Assembly: GCA_030616435.1 (NCBI GenBank)
Contig: JAUWXI010000029.1
Location: forward strand, 1 to 5,255
Direction of reading: 5' to 3'
DNA from: Candidatus Parcubacteria bacterium
GTDB lineage: Bacteria; Patescibacteriota; Minisyncoccia; Minisyncoccales; JAUWXI01
Length of the DNA stretch: 5,255 nt
Shown: positions 3,513 to 5,255 of the stretch, in pieces
How the letters are laid out: every line of letters starts with the position of its first letter
Position numbering within the stretch: the first letter of the stretch is position 1
Position numbers and translations under genes: made by a program
The notes under the pieces: generated by a model
What the model was told of the DNA's origin: nothing
Database searches by the model: none
What the model saw: the letters and a program-made list of their open reading frames with translations, nothing else

Positions 3513-5255
3513 TTACTCCAAGTGTACTCTCTCTTGGAATTTCTTTAATCTTTGCCGCAATAGCGGATATTTTTTTAATTCTGGATCTTTTTCTAAGATT
3601 TCTCCTGCAGCTTTCCTTGTTTTTTCAACCAATTGAATATTTTTTAAGGCATCCATTGCTAAATCCGGAATTCCCCACTGTCTTGTTCCCAAGAAATCTC
3701 CTGGCCCCCTGATCTTTAAATCCTTTTCAGCCAACTCAAATCCATTTTCACAATCTAATAAAGCCTTCAATCTCAGTCTTGTTTTTTTACTCGGTAAATC
3801 CGTGAACAAAAAGCAAAAAGATTGTAAATCTGATCTCCCAACCCTTCCTCTTAATTGATGTAATTGAGCTAGTCCAAATCTTTCTGCTCCCTCAATCATC
3901 ATTACCGTGGCACCCGGTACATCAATTCCTACCTCAACGACCGATGTTGAGACCAAAATATCTATTTTCTTTTTCTTAAAGTCCTCCATTATTTTTCTCT
4001 TTTCTTGAACAGCCATTTTTCCATGGAGCATTCCTACCTTCAAATCAGGAAAAACCTTTTCTGAGAGCTTTTTGAATTGATCTTCTACTGCCTTGACCTG
4101 AGTCCAACCTCTAACATCGTTTTCATTTTCTTCAGGTTTTTCTATTCTTGGACAAATGACAAACACTTGCCTTCCTTTTTTTATCTGCTTTCTTATAAAT
4201 TCATAGGCCTTTTTTCTATTTTTTGGATCTACAACTTTGGTGATTATTTTTTTTCTTCCTTTTGGCATTTCTCTTAATAAAGATAAATCCAAGTCACCGT
4301 AAATAGTCAGAGCCAGGGTTCTTGGAATGGGGGTAGCTGTCATTGAAAGTAAATGAGGAATAAACTCCTTTTTCTCACAAAGCTTTGCTCTCTGCTTTAC
4401 CCCAAATCTGTGTTGTTCATCAACTATTACCAGAGCCAGATCTTTGAACTTCACCTGTTTTTGGATTAGAGCATGAGTCCCGACTAAAATATCTATTTTT
4501 CCATTTTTTACTTTTTCCAAAAGTTTTTCTCTGGAGATTTCAATGAATTGATTTTTCAATTTTTTTGAAAAGAACCTATCTTCCTTTCCTGTTAAGAGCC
4601 CTATATTTAATTTGAAATCCTCTAACAACTTAGTTAAAGTTTTAAAGTGTTGCCTGGCTAAAATTTCAGTTGGAGCCATAAAAGCAACCTGATGTCCTTG
4701 TTTTACTACATTCAAAAGAGCCATTGTAGCCACCACTGTTTTTCCAGAACCTACATCTCCCTCTAATAATCTGTTCATAGGATAATCCTTTTTTAAGCCT
4801 TTGAGGATTTCAAAAGCAGATTTTCTTTGAGAAGGAGTTAACTGAAAGGGGAGTCCTTTGACAAAATTTTTTAGTAAATCTTCTTTTAAGGAAATTTTTT
4901 GAGCCTTTTCTTTAGCTATTTTCATTTTTTCTCTTAAAACAAAAAGCTCAATCAAAAAGAGCTCTTCAAAAGAGAATCTCTTCTTTGCTCTCTGGGCCTG
5001 TTTCATTGAATCTGGGAAATGAACCTGCCAAATAGCTTTCCTTATTGGTAATAAATTTTCTCTTTTTTTTATCCTTTCAGGAATGGATTCCTCAATTTTG
5101 TCTCTTAACTTTAACAACAAGGGTTTTAAAATATATCTTAACCATCTTGAAGATAAACCTTCTGTTTCAGGATAAACAGGAACGATTCTTCCAGTATGAG
5201 TTAAGTCTGGTGATAATTTTTCATATTGAGGATTTTGTAAATAGATTTCCTCTTT
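3513..5255 (-). CDS. recG: RecG, ATP-dependent DNA helicase (N-terminus beyond window)
   Basis: RecG is a cytoplasmic superfamily 2 translocase that regresses stalled replication forks and remodels branched DNA and R-loops. The frame is open from the window edge through 580 codons to TAA at 3513. The TTG at 5120 is not the start: the 45 codons upstream read as RecG wedge-domain sequence (YEKLSPDLTHTGRIVPVYPE, ending GLSSRWLRY). Counting visible residues, motifs are LTPSQ (about 139-143), Walker A GDVGSGKT (166-173), MAPTEILARQH (193-203), DEQHRFG box II (279-285), TATPIPRT (306-313), the VVEVGIDVP region (439-447), QLRGRVGRS motif VI (467-475) and the TRG segment RGPGDFLGTRQWGIPDL (516-532). 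E. coli RecG has 693 residues, so roughly 110-130 N-terminal residues are missing. No catalytic residue is lost. The promoter lies outside the window. Confidence 0.97.
   Translation of the reverse strand, partial: KEEIYLQNPQYEKLSPDLTHTGRIVPVYPETEGLSSRWLRYILKPLLLKLRDKIEESIPERIKKRENLLPIRKAIWQVHFPDSMKQAQRAKKRFSFEELFLIELFVLREKMKIAKEKAQKISLKEDLLKNFVKGLPFQLTPSQRKSAFEILKGLKKDYPMNRLLEGDVGSGKTVVATMALLNVVKQGHQVAFMAPTEILARQHFKTLTKLLEDFKLNIGLLTGKEDRFFSKKLKNQFIEISREKLLEKVKNGKIDILVGTHALIQKQVKFKDLALVIVDEQHRFGVKQRAKLCEKKEFIPHLLSMTATPIPRTLALTIYGDLDLSLLREMPKGRKKIITKVVDPKNRKKAYEFIRKQIKKGRQVFVICPRIEKPEENENDVRGWTQVKAVEDQFKKLSEKVFPDLKVGMLHGKMAVQEKRKIMEDFKKKKIDILVSTSVVEVGIDVPGATVMMIEGAERFGLAQLHQLRGRVGRSDLQSFCFLFTDLPSKKTRLRLKALLDCENGFELAEKDLKIRGPGDFLGTRQWGIPDLAMDALKNIQLVEKTRKAAGEILEKDPELKKYPLLRQRLKKFQERVHLE
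3555..3576 (+). terminator. Weak candidate terminator of the glycosyltransferase mRNA, inside recG
   Basis: On the plus strand a 4-bp GC stem (ccgc, loop aata, gcgg; 3555-3566) is followed three bases later by seven T residues (3570-3576). It lies about 50 bp after the glycosyltransferase stop and within the antisense of the recG 3' end. The stem is short for an intrinsic terminator, and the gene pair shows no better candidate. Confidence 0.25.

Noticed and set aside
3517..3538. Hairpin with 6-bp arms tccaag and cttgga near the recG stop
   Set aside because: It has a 10-nt loop and no T-run in either direction, and lies within recG coding sequence.
3449..3712. An 87-codon plus-strand open frame overlapping the glycosyltransferase end and the recG 3' end
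   Set aside because: It is out of frame with the glycosyltransferase C-terminus and antisense to recG; its hydrophobic look comes from T-rich antisense of Lys codons.
4077..4277. A 66-codon plus-strand open frame
   Set aside because: It is the antisense shadow of the recG helicase domain.
5118..5120. TTG as the recG start codon
   Set aside because: The frame continues upstream without a stop and encodes recognisable RecG wedge-domain residues to the window edge.

Overview
The window looks like a piece of a Patescibacteria (Candidate Phyla Radiation) chromosome, probably Parcubacteria or Microgenomates. This rests on family resemblance recalled from memory plus features seen here. The DNA is AT-rich and gene-dense. 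Starts lack Shine-Dalgarno sequences. TsaD carries a lysine-rich insertion of about 40 residues. Arg codons in the resident genes are mostly AGA/AGG. The long frames need no UGA recoding, which argues against Gracilibacteria and Absconditabacteria.

Layout. Positions 1-903, minus strand: most of tsaD (tRNA t6A modification enzyme), with its C-terminal end cut by the window edge. Positions 904-1141: a divergent intergenic region with probable back-to-back promoters, an AT-rich repeat in the tsaD leader, three successive strong palindromes, and a purine-rich stretch of GAAGCG-like units. Positions 1142-1213, plus: tRNA-Glu(UUC). Positions 1215-1895, plus: a helix-turn-helix protein with a LAGLIDADG-like motif, whose ATG begins two bases after the last base of the tRNA. 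Positions 1953-3503, plus: a membrane-bound family 2 glycosyltransferase. Positions 3513-5255, minus: recG, convergent with the glycosyltransferase across only 9 bp, its N-terminal part beyond the window.

The genes do not form one pathway. tsaD, tRNA-Glu and recG are housekeeping genes, and the glycosyltransferase probably serves envelope polysaccharide synthesis. The unusual parts are the gene fused end-to-end to the tRNA, which looks acquired (14 of 18 Arg codons are CGN, against 3 of 20 in the next gene), and a set of short palindromes. Three of these share a 3-nt G-N-purine centre. Two palindromes lie in frame inside tsaD and three lie before the tRNA.
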